From Burkholderiales bacterium Ga0077547 (GTDB lineage: Bacteria > Pseudomonadota > Gammaproteobacteria > Burkholderiales > Burkholderiaceae_C): 64,000 bases of DNA. Below the pieces are notes generated by a model. It was not told the origin of the DNA and searched no databases. It saw only the letters and a list, made by a program, of their open reading frames with translations. Numbering within the stretch: position 1 is the first letter of the stretch; each line of letters begins with the position of its first letter. Positions 25,679 through 34,122 of the stretch are shown here, piece after piece. The position numbers were made by a program, and so were the translations under genes. The DNA is taken from positions 1-64,000 of the forward strand of contig LNEY01000023.1 of NCBI GenBank assembly GCA_001464195.1, read 5' to 3'.

Positions 25679-26509
25679 ATGGGATGGCCGGGCCGGCTCG
25701 CACTGAACTACCGCCGCGACGGCGACCGCACGCTGGCTCACGACCGCCACAGCGGCCCGCTGCGGGTCTTGCAAAGTCTGTATCCCGAAGGTCAGGGCAT
25801 CTGCCACCATGTGCTGGTGCACCCCCCCGGGGGCATCGTCGGTGGCGATGCGCTGCATGTTGAAGCGAACCTCCAAGCCGGCTCGCACGCGCTGATCACC
25901 ACGCCCGGCGCCACACGGTTCTATCGCAGCGCGGGTGAGGCTGCCCGTCAGTCGGTGGTGGCCCGGATTGCTGAAGGCGCGCGCCTCGAATGGTTGCCGC
26001 TGGAAACCATCTGCCATAGTGCGGCGCTCGCCGAAAACCAGTTGCGTTTCGAGATCCAACCGGGCGGCGAGATGATGGGTTGGGACGTGGTGGCACTCGG
26101 CCTGCCAGCCAGCGGCCAGGCTTTCGAGGCAGGGCATTACGCGCAGCGCATCGAGCTGCCGGGCGTCTGGCTGGAGCGCGCGACGATCCGCGGTGACGAC
26201 CATCGGCTGCTTGACTCTCCTCTGGGTTTCGCGGGCCATCGGGTACTGGCAACCCTGTGGTTCGCAGCGGGCTCGCCGATGTCGTCGGACCGCCGCGAGA
26301 CCTTGCTCGACGTCGCGCGCGAGATGGCATCGAACCATGAGCTGGCGCAGACCGTTGGTTGCACTTCACCGCATGCCGAGGTCGTCGTGCTGCGGTTGCT
26401 CGCGCCGCGTGTCGAACCGGCAATGCAGTTGCTCAGCTCGGTGTGGGCCCGCTGGCGTGAGGTGGCGTGGGCATTGGGCGCTGTGGCACCCCGCGTGTGG
26501 CGAACCTAG
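25679..26509 (+). CDS. ureD: Urease accessory protein UreD
   Basis: This 276-residue protein is a urease maturation chaperone that forms a complex with UreF and UreG to load nickel. Diagnostic segments are HHVLVHPPGGIVGGD, TTPGATRFYRSAGEAARQ and WLPLETICHSAALAENQLRF. It starts 14 nt after the hybrid kinase gene. Unusually, no ureA follows: 369 bp of empty sequence and unrelated genes come next. So the urease structural genes ureABC and ureEFG must be elsewhere or lost. The urea transporter at 33.3-39 kb faces this gene from the other side. Confidence 0.95.
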   Translation: MGWPGRLALNYRRDGDRTLAHDRHSGPLRVLQSLYPEGQGICHHVLVHPPGGIVGGDALHVEANLQAGSHALITTPGATRFYRSAGEAARQSVVARIAEGARLEWLPLETICHSAALAENQLRFEIQPGGEMMGWDVVALGLPASGQAFEAGHYAQRIELPGVWLERATIRGDDHRLLDSPLGFAGHRVLATLWFAAGSPMSSDRRETLLDVAREMASNHELAQTVGCTSPHAEVVVLRLLAPRVEPAMQLLSSVWARWREVAWALGAVAPRVWRT

Positions 26510-26878
26510 CGCGCCAAGCGCAATGCCCGCACCGCGATCGGTCTCAGGCAATGCCAGCTCGGCTGAGTCTTGAGCTGACATTGCGCTCGTCAGCTGCAGG
26601 TCGACTTCTGCACGGTGTGAAACACGCGCCCAATAAGCCAAGCCTGAGCGCGGCGTTGTGGGACTCGCTCATGCGACCGGCCAGAGCGCGTTCGCCCACT
26701 GGAAACGCGCCGCACGCGCTGGGATTCTGAAAAATCAGCCTTTCAAGAACACAAACATCGGATAAAGCTGAACACAAGACAGGACTGCGGGTGCAGACTC
26801 CAGGGCTACGTCTGCGCCGCTGGGCGAGCGTTGCGGCACGCGAGCCGTCTAGCATGTCACCCTTTGGAGAAGTCCTCG
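26510..26878. other. Gene-free stretch after ureD
   Basis: These 369 bp hold no credible gene. I looked for a remnant of ureA and saw none. The right half (about 26730-26800) is less GC-rich than its surroundings and may hold the promoter of the DUF3616 gene, whose ribosome site GGAGA lies about 8 nt before the ATG. No terminator hairpin with a T-run is visible after ureD. Confidence 0.5.
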
Positions 26879-27967
26879 ATGCCCAACGCTCGAACTGCCA
26901 ATGCCGTCCGGTTGGAGTTCTCTCCTGACTCCCTGGTGCAATCCAATTTGTCGGGGGCGGCTTTCACCGGCGACTGGCTTTGGGTGGCGGGCGACGAAGC
27001 TTGCGGCCTGGACCGCCTTCGTTTGCTCGATCCGGTGGGGCGCGAGGCCTTGCGCTTCGGCGAGGTGCGCGATTTCCCACTCGCCGACCTGCTGGACCTG
27101 CCCGGCGCGGCCGAGGAAGAGGCTGATCTCGAAGGCATGGCCGTGGCCGATGGGTTCCTCTGGGTGGTGGGCTCGCATGGCCTGAAGCGCAAAAACGTCA
27201 AGCCGGATCGAGGTCACGCCGACAACGCCAAGCGCCTGGCGAAGGTGACGCTGGACGGCAATCGCCGTCTGCTGGCCTGCCTACCCATCGAGCCCGACGC
27301 CACAGGTGCGCCGTGTCTGGTACGTCAGGCCCAGGACGGCCGACAGGCACAGCGCCTGAAGGGCGATGCGCAAACGAACCTGCTCACCCGCGCGCTCGCC
27401 GATGACCCCCACTTCGGACCGTACATGGCTATTCCGGGCAAGGACAACGGCTTCGACATCGAAGGCTTGGCCGTGGACGGTCGCCGGCTGTTGCTGGGCC
27501 TGCGCGGCCCGGTACTGCGTGGCTGGTCGGCGCTGCTTGAGATCGCGGTGGAGGCGCGTGATGACCAGTTGCGCATGGTTCCCCTGGATGACAGCGGCAC
27601 GCTGATCCGCAAGCATTTCCTGCAGCTTGACGGCCTGGGCGTGCGGGACCTGCACTTCTCGGGCGACGACCTCTACATTCTGGCTGGCCCGACGATGGTG
27701 CTGAATGGCGACATCCGCGTCTTCAAGTGGCCTGCCGCCCGCACACTGCTGGCTGCCAATCGCGAGCCAGTGCGCTTCGAGTCGGCGCTGACCGAGTCGG
27801 TGCCATTGCCACACGGCCGCGGCACCAACCGCGCTGAGGCCATCTGTGATCTGCCGCCGGCGCTGTCAGGCGGCAAGGCGCGCTGGCTCGTCTTGTATGA
27901 CGCGCCTGGCGCCGATCGCAAGGAGGGCGAGCACACGGTCTTCGGCGACCTGCTGCGCCACGATTGA
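26879..27967 (+). CDS. DUF3616 protein
   Basis: This 362-residue protein belongs, by its pattern, to the DUF3616 family, which is predicted to form a beta-propeller. Repeated blade-like segments include EGMAVADGFLWVVGSHG, DIEGLAVDGRRLLLGLRGPV and GVRDLHFSGDDLYILAGPT. There is no signal peptide, so it is probably cytoplasmic. Function is unknown. The start is supported by GGAGA upstream. It stands alone between ureD and the YqhA gene. Family recognition is from memory of the motif EGMA/DIEGL and is fairly good. Confidence 0.75.
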   Translation: MPNARTANAVRLEFSPDSLVQSNLSGAAFTGDWLWVAGDEACGLDRLRLLDPVGREALRFGEVRDFPLADLLDLPGAAEEEADLEGMAVADGFLWVVGSHGLKRKNVKPDRGHADNAKRLAKVTLDGNRRLLACLPIEPDATGAPCLVRQAQDGRQAQRLKGDAQTNLLTRALADDPHFGPYMAIPGKDNGFDIEGLAVDGRRLLLGLRGPVLRGWSALLEIAVEARDDQLRMVPLDDSGTLIRKHFLQLDGLGVRDLHFSGDDLYILAGPTMVLNGDIRVFKWPAARTLLAANREPVRFESALTESVPLPHGRGTNRAEAICDLPPALSGGKARWLVLYDAPGADRKEGEHTVFGDLLRHD

Positions 27968-28080
27968 GATCTTTTGGCCTGGTTCGTCTCAGCGGCCTGG
28001 CCGAACTGGCCAGCGCGGTACAGGACGCCACCGGATCTCTGTTTGATGTGACTGTCTGCTCTGTTTCGAGGTGATAAAAA

Positions 28081-28599
28081 ATGGAAAAAATGCTCTCCGG
28101 GATCGGTTCATTTCTATACGGCATGAGATTCACCATGCTGTTCTTCTATGTGGGTCTGGTCGCGATCATCTTCGGCATCCTGGGCAAGTTCTTCCTGGAG
28201 ACCTACAAGCTGATGAGCACCTTGCTGTTCGGCGAGCTTGAAAAGATCGATCTGATCATCAAGGTGCTTGAGCTGGTGGACATGACGATGGTGGCGCAGC
28301 TGGTTTGGGTGGTGGCGCTCGCCGGCGTATCACTGTTCGTGACCACAGGGCATTTCGACAAGCAGGACATGAAAAAGCCCGACTGGTTGGACCACGTCAA
28401 CACCTACAACCTCAAGTTGAAGCTGGCGTTTGCCATCATCTCGATCTCAGGCGTGCATGCGTTGAAGACGTACCTGAGTGGCGACCTGACGATGGAAAAC
28501 ATACAGGTCGTGACGCTGGTGGCTGTCATCCACTTCACCTTTGTGCTCTCCGCCATCGGAATCTCTTTTGCAGAGCGATTGACCCGGGACCAGGCCTGA
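28081..28599 (+). CDS. YqhA family inner-membrane protein (UPF0114)
   Basis: This 172-residue protein has four helices and matches UPF0114/YqhA: MRFTMLFFYVGLVAIIFGIL, IKVLELVDMTMVAQLVWVVA and SGVHALKTYLSGDLTMEN. The conserved DKPDWLDH-type motif is seen as KKPDWLDHVNTYNLKLKL. The molecular function is unknown. A near-perfect Shine-Dalgarno (GAGGTGAT) lies 5 nt before the ATG, which predicts strong translation. The next gene starts 14 nt after the stop, so the two are likely one unit. Confidence 0.88.
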   Translation: MEKMLSGIGSFLYGMRFTMLFFYVGLVAIIFGILGKFFLETYKLMSTLLFGELEKIDLIIKVLELVDMTMVAQLVWVVALAGVSLFVTTGHFDKQDMKKPDWLDHVNTYNLKLKLAFAIISISGVHALKTYLSGDLTMENIQVVTLVAVIHFTFVLSAIGISFAERLTRDQA

Positions 28600-28613
28600 G
28601 CGCGCCCGGGGCC

Positions 28614-29588
28614 ATGGCCGCTCTCCCGGAAATAGACCCCGCGTCCTCGCTGCAGTTCATCGTCAATGCGGCGGCAGGTAGCAGCGACGCGGAGGTGAAG
28701 CGGGAAGTCATCGAAGCGGCGTTGCAAGCGGGAGGACGGCGAGGCGACTTGCTGTTTTGCGACCCTGCCGAGTTGAGCCACATGTCGCACCAGGCTGCGG
28801 CACGGGCGACCGCCACCCGCACGGCCGTGGTTGCCGTCGGCGGCGACGGCACGCTCAACACCGTGGCGCAGGCCGCACACGCCGCAGGCTGCGCCATGGG
28901 TGTGGTGCCGCAGGGCACGTTCAACTACTTTGCCCGCACGCATGGCATCCCTGCAGACCCGGCCGATGCGGTCCGCCAACTGCTGTGTTCGGTGCCGGCG
29001 CCGGTTCAAGTGGCCGGCATCAACGACAGGGTGTTCCTGGTCAACGCCAGCCTCGGGCTCTATCCCGACCTGCTGGAAGATCGGGAAGCCTACAAGGCTC
29101 GCTTCGGCCGCAGTCGCTGGGTCGCGTTCCTGGCGGGCTGTGCGACCTTGCTGCGTGCGCAGCGCCGTCTGCGGCTGCGCATCGAAATGGGCGGCAAAGC
29201 CCGCGATATGCAGACCTTGACGCTCTTCGTGGGTAACAACCGCCTGCAACTGCAGCAGTTCGGCGCGGAACCCGAGGACACCCTGGCCGGCACGCCAGGC
29301 GACGGCACCATGGCTGCGCTCGTGCTGCGGCCTATCGGGACGCGGTCGATGCTTGGCCTGATGCTGCACGGCGCCATGGGCAGGCTGGGCGAAGCGGCAG
29401 GTGTCGAGCGCTTCGAATTCCAACATCTGGTGGTGCGGCCGACACTGCCGCAGAGCCGCAGCGGGGTGAAGGTGGCCTTCGATGGCGAAGTGACGATGAT
29501 GCGCGCGCCGCTCGAGTTCCGCGTGCTCGCCAAACCGCTCTATCTGCTGAAGTCACAGCTCAGTGAAGTCCGGTTGCACCGGGCATGA
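28614..29588 (+). CDS. Diacylglycerol/sphingosine kinase-like lipid kinase
   Basis: This 324-residue protein has the DAGK catalytic domain. The ATP-binding motif is VVAVGGDGTLNTVAQAA, and VVPQGTFNYFARTHGIP follows, where the family usually shows GTxNxxA. The C-terminal beta domain has LTLFVGNNRLQLQQFG and VKVAFDGEVTMMRAPLEF. Such enzymes phosphorylate lipids at the inner face of the membrane; the substrate here is unknown. The ATG at 28614 gives a compact N-terminus and follows the YqhA gene closely. Confidence 0.85.
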   Translation: MAALPEIDPASSLQFIVNAAAGSSDAEVKREVIEAALQAGGRRGDLLFCDPAELSHMSHQAAARATATRTAVVAVGGDGTLNTVAQAAHAAGCAMGVVPQGTFNYFARTHGIPADPADAVRQLLCSVPAPVQVAGINDRVFLVNASLGLYPDLLEDREAYKARFGRSRWVAFLAGCATLLRAQRRLRLRIEMGGKARDMQTLTLFVGNNRLQLQQFGAEPEDTLAGTPGDGTMAALVLRPIGTRSMLGLMLHGAMGRLGEAAGVERFEFQHLVVRPTLPQSRSGVKVAFDGEVTMMRAPLEFRVLAKPLYLLKSQLSEVRLHRA

Positions 29589-29740
29589 ATGCAGCTTCAC
29601 AACAGGCGCAGGATCTTCTGAACAGTTCGAGTTTTCCTGAGCTGCAGTCTTGAAAGTACCGCTTCTTCCGAAGCGCGACCAGGTACATATTCCGTCCGGT
29701 CATGCCTTCCAAGACCAACCCGCCTCCATGGAGAACCACT

Positions 29741-30175
29741 GTGCGCAGCTACCCTCACAACAGCCCAGAAGCCGCCGCGCGCATTGTCGCGTTGGTACTC
29801 ATCTCCGACGGTCACGTTTGCAAATCCGAATTCGAAATCCTCAAGCAGCTGGGCGCGGAGCGAGAGCTCGGACTGGAGCCACAGCTCCTGCCGCACATCG
29901 TTCATACCTTGTGCGAAGAACTGCTGGCGGGTGGATACGAGACGGGTTCGCTGATAGGCAATGTCGATGACAGCGCCTTGGCTTCATTGATGGCTGAGAT
30001 CTCCGACCCGGCGCTGCAAAGGAAAGTGCTGCGCCTGTCCCTGGCCGCAGCGCGGGCCGATGGCCACCTGGCCGATGGTGAAGCTCTGGTGTTGGAGGCC
30101 GCGCGGCGCCATTGGAAACTGGTCGATGGCGAAGAGCCGAGCGCCACAAAGGCAACCCACCGCCATGCTGCTTGA
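29741..30175 (+). CDS. TerB-like (tellurite resistance B) domain protein
   Basis: This is an all-helical cytoplasmic protein of about 144 residues with the TerB pattern: ARIVALVLISDGHVCKSEFE at the N-terminus and RLSLAAARADGHLADGEALV near the C-terminus. The two DGH acidic loops are the features by which I recognise the fold. I chose GTG at 29741 because GGAG lies 7 nt upstream and the protein then begins RSYPHNSPEAA, but an in-frame ATG at 29702 is possible. Despite the name, such single-gene TerB proteins are not shown to give tellurite resistance. A TerC-like gene lies 1.6 kb further on. Confidence 0.75.
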   Translation: MRSYPHNSPEAAARIVALVLISDGHVCKSEFEILKQLGAERELGLEPQLLPHIVHTLCEELLAGGYETGSLIGNVDDSALASLMAEISDPALQRKVLRLSLAAARADGHLADGEALVLEAARRHWKLVDGEEPSATKATHRHAA

Positions 30176-30196
30176 TCGACGTCAATCGGGGTGCGT

Positions 30197-31078
30197 TCAA
30201 GACCGTGCGGCGGTCAGCAACTGAGTCACCAGGGGGTGGTGCTGGCCGCGCCGCGACCGGATGGCGTGGATCTCCTCCTTCACGTCATCGCTGCTGCCGA
30301 GCAACCGCAGTCCACGCATCAGACCGATGTCGTCGGCGCCGAGCCGACTGACCGGGAACACGCCAAGCCCTCGTGCCGCAAACACCGCCAGAAGCGCACT
30401 GTCTTCGAACTCGCCAATGATGCGAGGCCGCAGCCCTTGTGTCTCAAACCAGTGGTCCAGCGCCGGGCGCAGCGCGGAATGTCTGGTAGGCAAAAGCACC
30501 GGCAGGTCGTTGAGGCTTTGTGGAAAGCGGTCGCGCTCGGTCTTGCGGACCAGCCGGGCGGGCCCGTACCACTCGACCGGCGAATCGACGAGCTTCTCGC
30601 TGGTAAGGCGCAGGTTCGGGTTGCGCGGCGCGGCTTGGCCGGCGAGCACGATGTCCAGGTGATGGAGCGCCAGTTCGCTGAGTAACTGCTCGAACTCTCC
30701 TTCGTGGCAAATCAGACGGAGGTGGGGTGTGCTCAACACGGGCTCCAGCAAAGCATGGGCGGCGAGCTTGGACAGGCCATCGGAAAGACCGACCGCAAGG
30801 CGTGCCACCTTGCCGCTGGCCGCTTCGCGCACCTCGTCGGGAAGGCACTGGCCCAGCTGAAAAATTTCCTCGGCGCGCGCAAAGGCAGCCTGACCCGCTT
30901 CGGTGAGGGCCACGCCACGGCCTGAGGGCTTGAGGAGCTGGTGGCCCAGCGCCTTCTCCAGCTCGCGCACCTGTGCGCTGATGGTCTGCACCGCCATGTT
31001 CAGCCGCTCGGCGGCACGGGCGAACCCGCCTTCCTTGGTGACGACCCAGAAGTAGTGCAGATGACGGTAGTTCAGCAT
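30197..31078 (-). CDS. nhaR: LysR-family regulator, NhaR-like
   Basis: This 293-residue regulator has an N-terminal helix-turn-helix (LHYFWVVTKEGGFARAAERL then AVQTISAQVRELEKALGHQL) and a substrate-binding-like effector domain from about residue 90. The start MLNYRHLHYFWVVTKEGG is highly typical of NhaR, which in E. coli activates the sodium/proton antiporter gene nhaA. No nhaA is in the window. It diverges from the small membrane-protein gene with 110 bp between the starts, so it may control that gene. It converges on the TerB-like gene with a 21-nt gap. Confidence 0.83.
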   Translation of the reverse strand: MLNYRHLHYFWVVTKEGGFARAAERLNMAVQTISAQVRELEKALGHQLLKPSGRGVALTEAGQAAFARAEEIFQLGQCLPDEVREAASGKVARLAVGLSDGLSKLAAHALLEPVLSTPHLRLICHEGEFEQLLSELALHHLDIVLAGQAAPRNPNLRLTSEKLVDSPVEWYGPARLVRKTERDRFPQSLNDLPVLLPTRHSALRPALDHWFETQGLRPRIIGEFEDSALLAVFAARGLGVFPVSRLGADDIGLMRGLRLLGSSDDVKEEIHAIRSRRGQHHPLVTQLLTAARS

Positions 31079-31188
31079 GCGTGCTCCTGTTCGTAAAAAC
31101 CGAAGTTTGATTGCGTTTAGATCTGATTTGTTCGACGCGGATTCATCACCACACTCCCAGTCATTCGAACACTACAGAAAGCTTGATC

Positions 31189-31608
31189 ATGTTCTACGCC
31201 ATCAGCTGGTTCTTTGTCGTCGCGCTGCTTGCGCTGTGGTCGCTGGCCGCCTGGGCTCTGCATGCAGCCGCTGTATGGGCGGTCTCGAACGCGGGCACCC
31301 TCACAGGGGCGGCATCAGGCGCTGGCACCATCACGGTCCCGGACTGGCTGGCCCCCTGGGTGCCGCCCGAAGCCGCTCAGTGGGTCAGTCAGCTCATGGC
31401 GGGCGTCGCGCCGTTTGTCGACAGCCTGCTGCAGGCCGCACCTGCGCTGGCAGACGGGCTGACCGTGGCAACCTGGGTGATCTGGGGCATGGGCAGCATC
31501 CTGCTCGTGCTGCTGGGTGTCGGGTTGCACCTGCTCATCGCGCTGTGGCGCCGCCGCGGTGGCAATGGATCCGGCCCCCGCGGCGGCTCTTCGCTTGCGC
31601 CAAGTTGA
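31189..31608 (+). CDS. Small membrane protein, unknown
   Basis: I do not recognise this 139-residue protein. It has an N-terminal hydrophobic segment (about 3-35, rich in Trp and Ala), a loop with GTITVPDWLAPWVPPEAAQW, and a C-terminal helix (WVIWGMGSILLVLLGVGLHL) ending in an Arg-rich Gly/Ser tail. Two helices with a periplasmic loop is the simplest topology. The ATG at 31189 is preferred because the hydrophobic part begins there; no clear ribosome site is seen. It diverges from nhaR and precedes terC by 139 bp. The region 31609-31747 could add a short hydrophobic reading in another frame, with no strong support. Confidence 0.6.
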   Translation: MFYAISWFFVVALLALWSLAAWALHAAAVWAVSNAGTLTGAASGAGTITVPDWLAPWVPPEAAQWVSQLMAGVAPFVDSLLQAAPALADGLTVATWVIWGMGSILLVLLGVGLHLLIALWRRRGGNGSGPRGGSSLAPS

Positions 31609-31747
31609 TGGATGCGGCCTCATCGACACCTTCCACGCATGGCATCTGGGCAATGAGACGCGAAATGTCGTGTGGCTTGTCGGGTTCAGCAGCCTGATAG
31701 GCACGGGCATGACCATCGCGACGATCGTCTTCATCTGAAAACAAGAC

Positions 31748-32740
31748 ATGGATTTCCTGCTTCCCTTCCTCACTTCCGACTTCATGGGCAAGCCAGCCTG
31801 GATCTGGCTCAGCTTCGTCGGCATCGTGGTCGCCTTGCTGGCCTTCGACCTGGGCGTTCTGCACAAGGACGACAAGGAAATCGGCGTTCGCGAGAGCCTG
31901 CTGCTGTCGGCCGGCTACATCAGCGTGGCCGTGCTTTTTGGTGCCTGGGTCTGGTGGTACCTCGGCGCGCAAAGCGGCATGGACTACTACACCGGTTTCA
32001 TGATCGAGAAGTCGCTGTCGATGGACAACGTGTTCGTCATCGCGCTGATCTTCAGTTTCTTCGCCATCCCGCGGCAGTACCAGCACCGGGTATTGTTCTG
32101 GGGCATCCTGGGCGTGATCGTGCTGCGCGCGATCATGATTGGCTTGGGTGCCACGCTGGTGAGCCAGTTCAGCTGGGTGCTGTACCTGTTCGGCGCCTTC
32201 CTCATCTTCACCGGCATCAAGATGTGGATCATTGCCGACCACATGCCGGACATCGCCAACAACCCACTGCTGAAGTTCCTGAAGCGGCACATGCGCGTGA
32301 CCGACGGGCTGCGCGGCAATGCCTTCTGGGTGCGCGAGACCGACACCCAGACGGGCAAGCTGGAGCGCTTCGCGACGCCCTTGTTTCTGGCCCTGGTGCT
32401 GGTGGAGTTCGTCGACCTGATCTTCGCGGTCGACTCGGTGCCGGCGATCTTCGCGATCACTACCGACCCGTTCATCGTCTACACCAGCAACATCTTCGCC
32501 ATCTTGGGTCTGCGGGCGTTGTACTTCGCGCTGGCGGCGATGATCCACCGCTTCAAGTACCTGAAGTACGCCCTGGCCCTGGTGTTGGTGTTCATCGGCA
32601 GCAAGATTTTCCTGGTGGGCATCATCGGCAAGATCCCGGCAGTGGTCTCGCTCAGCGTGACCTTCGGCTTGATCGCCGGTGGTGTGCTGGTATCACTGTG
32701 GAAGACCCGGGGTCAGTCTGCTGGCGCGCAGTCCACCTGA
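31748..32740 (+). CDS. TerC/Alx family integral membrane protein
   Basis: The 330-residue protein has about nine helices and conserved acidic membrane segments: LLAFDLGVLHKDDKEIGVRE, EKSLSMDNVFVIALIFSFF and LVEFVDLIFAVDSVPAIFAI. These match TerC/Alx, some members of which export manganese. The E. coli relative Alx is controlled by a Mn/pH riboswitch; I looked for such an element upstream (31609-31747) and did not find one. The gene stands between the small membrane-protein gene and the CopD-like gene on the same strand. Confidence 0.9.
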   Translation: MDFLLPFLTSDFMGKPAWIWLSFVGIVVALLAFDLGVLHKDDKEIGVRESLLLSAGYISVAVLFGAWVWWYLGAQSGMDYYTGFMIEKSLSMDNVFVIALIFSFFAIPRQYQHRVLFWGILGVIVLRAIMIGLGATLVSQFSWVLYLFGAFLIFTGIKMWIIADHMPDIANNPLLKFLKRHMRVTDGLRGNAFWVRETDTQTGKLERFATPLFLALVLVEFVDLIFAVDSVPAIFAITTDPFIVYTSNIFAILGLRALYFALAAMIHRFKYLKYALALVLVFIGSKIFLVGIIGKIPAVVSLSVTFGLIAGGVLVSLWKTRGQSAGAQST

Positions 32741-32815
32741 GGTTGTTGCGGATGGAGAATCTCTGGGACAGCGAGTGGATCCTGGACTGAATTTGACACT
32801 GTGTAGGACTGTTCG

Positions 32816-33283
32816 ATGATCTATGCGACCCTGAAGACTGTTCATGTGCTGTCCATCATCTTGTGGATCGGTGGCATGGTGTTCGCGCACTTCTTTCTGC
32901 GGCCAGCGGTCGCTCAGCTGGAGGCGCCGATGCGGCTGAGGCTCATGCACGACGTGCTCGGGCGTTTTTTCCAAGCCGTTTTGGTGGCCTCTCTGCTGAC
33001 TCTCGCCAGCGGCGTGTGGATGCTGGGTCGTGTGGCCAAACAAGTGGTCCAGGCGGGGGGCAACTTCGAGATGCCGCTGGCCTGGACCGTCATGGCGGTC
33101 CTGGGCGTCGCGATGGTGGCGATCTTCATGCACATCCGCTTCGCGCTCTTCAGGCGCCTCGGCCGGGCCGTGGCAGCGTCCGATGGGGTCGCCGGTGGCG
33201 CGGCACTGGCGCAGATTCGCACCTGGGTATCGATCAACCTCGGCCTGGGCGTCCTGGTGCTGCTCGTGACGCTGATGCGCTGA
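32816..33283 (+). CDS. CopD-like membrane protein
   Basis: This 155-residue protein has four predicted helices and begins MIYATLKTVHVLSIILWIGG, typical of the CopD/DUF2269-like superfamily with histidines at the membrane face (H10 and H25). Other members act in copper uptake or heme-linked electron transfer; the role of this single-domain form is not known. It lies 75 bp after terC and converges on urtE with 29 bp between stops. No terminator is apparent in that gap. Confidence 0.7.
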   Translation: MIYATLKTVHVLSIILWIGGMVFAHFFLRPAVAQLEAPMRLRLMHDVLGRFFQAVLVASLLTLASGVWMLGRVAKQVVQAGGNFEMPLAWTVMAVLGVAMVAIFMHIRFALFRRLGRAVAASDGVAGGAALAQIRTWVSINLGLGVLVLLVTLMR

Positions 33284-33312
33284 ATCACCCCAAGACGAAG
33301 TGGTGGGTGGCG

Positions 33313-34020
33313 CTAGATCGACATCCTGGCCCGCACGCCCTCGGCTTCCATGTCCTTGCCCCGCCCGCGCTGAATGATCTCGCCGCGTTCCATCACCAGG
33401 TACTGGTCGGCCAGTTCGGCGGCAAAGTCGTAAAACTGTTCGACCAGCACGATCGCCATCTGCTGGCCCGGTGTCATGCCGCGATCGGCCAGCATGCGGA
33501 TCACCCGACCGATGTCCTTGATCACGCTGGGCTGGATGCCTTCGGTGGGCTCGTCGAGGATCAGCAGCTTCGGCCCTGCCGCCAAGGCCCGCGCGATCGC
33601 GAGCTGCTGCTGCTGACCGCCTGAGAGGTCACCACCCCGGCGCTTGATCATTTGCTTGAGCACCGGGAAGAGCTCGAATATCTGAGGCGGGATCGGCGTG
33701 CTGCCACTCTTGTAGGCCAGGCCCATGCGCAGGTTTTCTTCCACCGTCAGCCGCCCGAAGATCTCACGACCCTGCGGCACATAGCCCACGCCCTTGCGCA
33801 CCCGCTCGTACGGCGTGTCACGGGTGATCGCCGCGCCGTCGAGCGTGATGCTGCCGGTCTTCACCGGCACCACGCCCATCAGGCTTTTCAGCAGCGTGGT
33901 CTTGCCCACGCCGTTACGGCCAAGAATCACCGTGACTTCACCGAGCTTCGCTTCGAACTCGACGTTGCGCAGAATGTGCGAGCCACCGTAGTACTGGTTG
34001 ACGCCTTCGACCCTCAGCAT
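33313..34020 (-). CDS. urtE: Urea ABC transporter ATP-binding subunit UrtE
   Basis: This 235-residue ATPase belongs to the LivF-like branch. Walker A is ILGRNGVGKTTLLKSLMG, the signature is GGDLSGGQQQQLAIARALAA and Walker B is LLILDEPTEGIQPSVIKDI, with the switch histidine position occupied in VLVEQFYDFAAEL. The phrase PTEGIQPSVI is characteristic of UrtE. ATG 34020 has GGGAG 8 nt upstream; a GTG at 34065 would add 15 residues. It lies 102 nt after urtD, the last gene of the operon. In related bacteria ureD follows here, but the next gene is the convergent CopD-like gene. Confidence 0.95.
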   Translation of the reverse strand: MLRVEGVNQYYGGSHILRNVEFEAKLGEVTVILGRNGVGKTTLLKSLMGVVPVKTGSITLDGAAITRDTPYERVRKGVGYVPQGREIFGRLTVEENLRMGLAYKSGSTPIPPQIFELFPVLKQMIKRRGGDLSGGQQQQLAIARALAAGPKLLILDEPTEGIQPSVIKDIGRVIRMLADRGMTPGQQMAIVLVEQFYDFAAELADQYLVMERGEIIQRGRGKDMEAEGVRARMSI

Positions 34021-34122
34021 CTCAGTGGCTCCCGCCGTTGGCGCGGGATCGGGACCGCGGGGCACTCTGCTCCGCTCGTGTCACCCGGCGCCCTCAGCCC
34101 GAGCGCATGGTGGCAAGTCATC

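Noticed and set aside
26510..26878. Degenerate ureA after ureD
   Set aside because: Looking in all frames I see no trace of the ureA N-terminal motif or the usual LLIFTAA-like segment.
29702..31738. A complete tellurite-resistance (ter) operon
   Set aside because: Only single TerB-like and TerC-like genes are present, separated by nhaR and on different strands from it; terA, terD, terE and terZ are absent.
31609..31747. Manganese (yybP-ykoY) riboswitch or a small hydrophobic ORF before terC
   Set aside because: I see no conserved yybP-ykoY core. The short frame ending at 31738 has a hydrophobic end but overlaps the upstream gene and has no good ribosome site.
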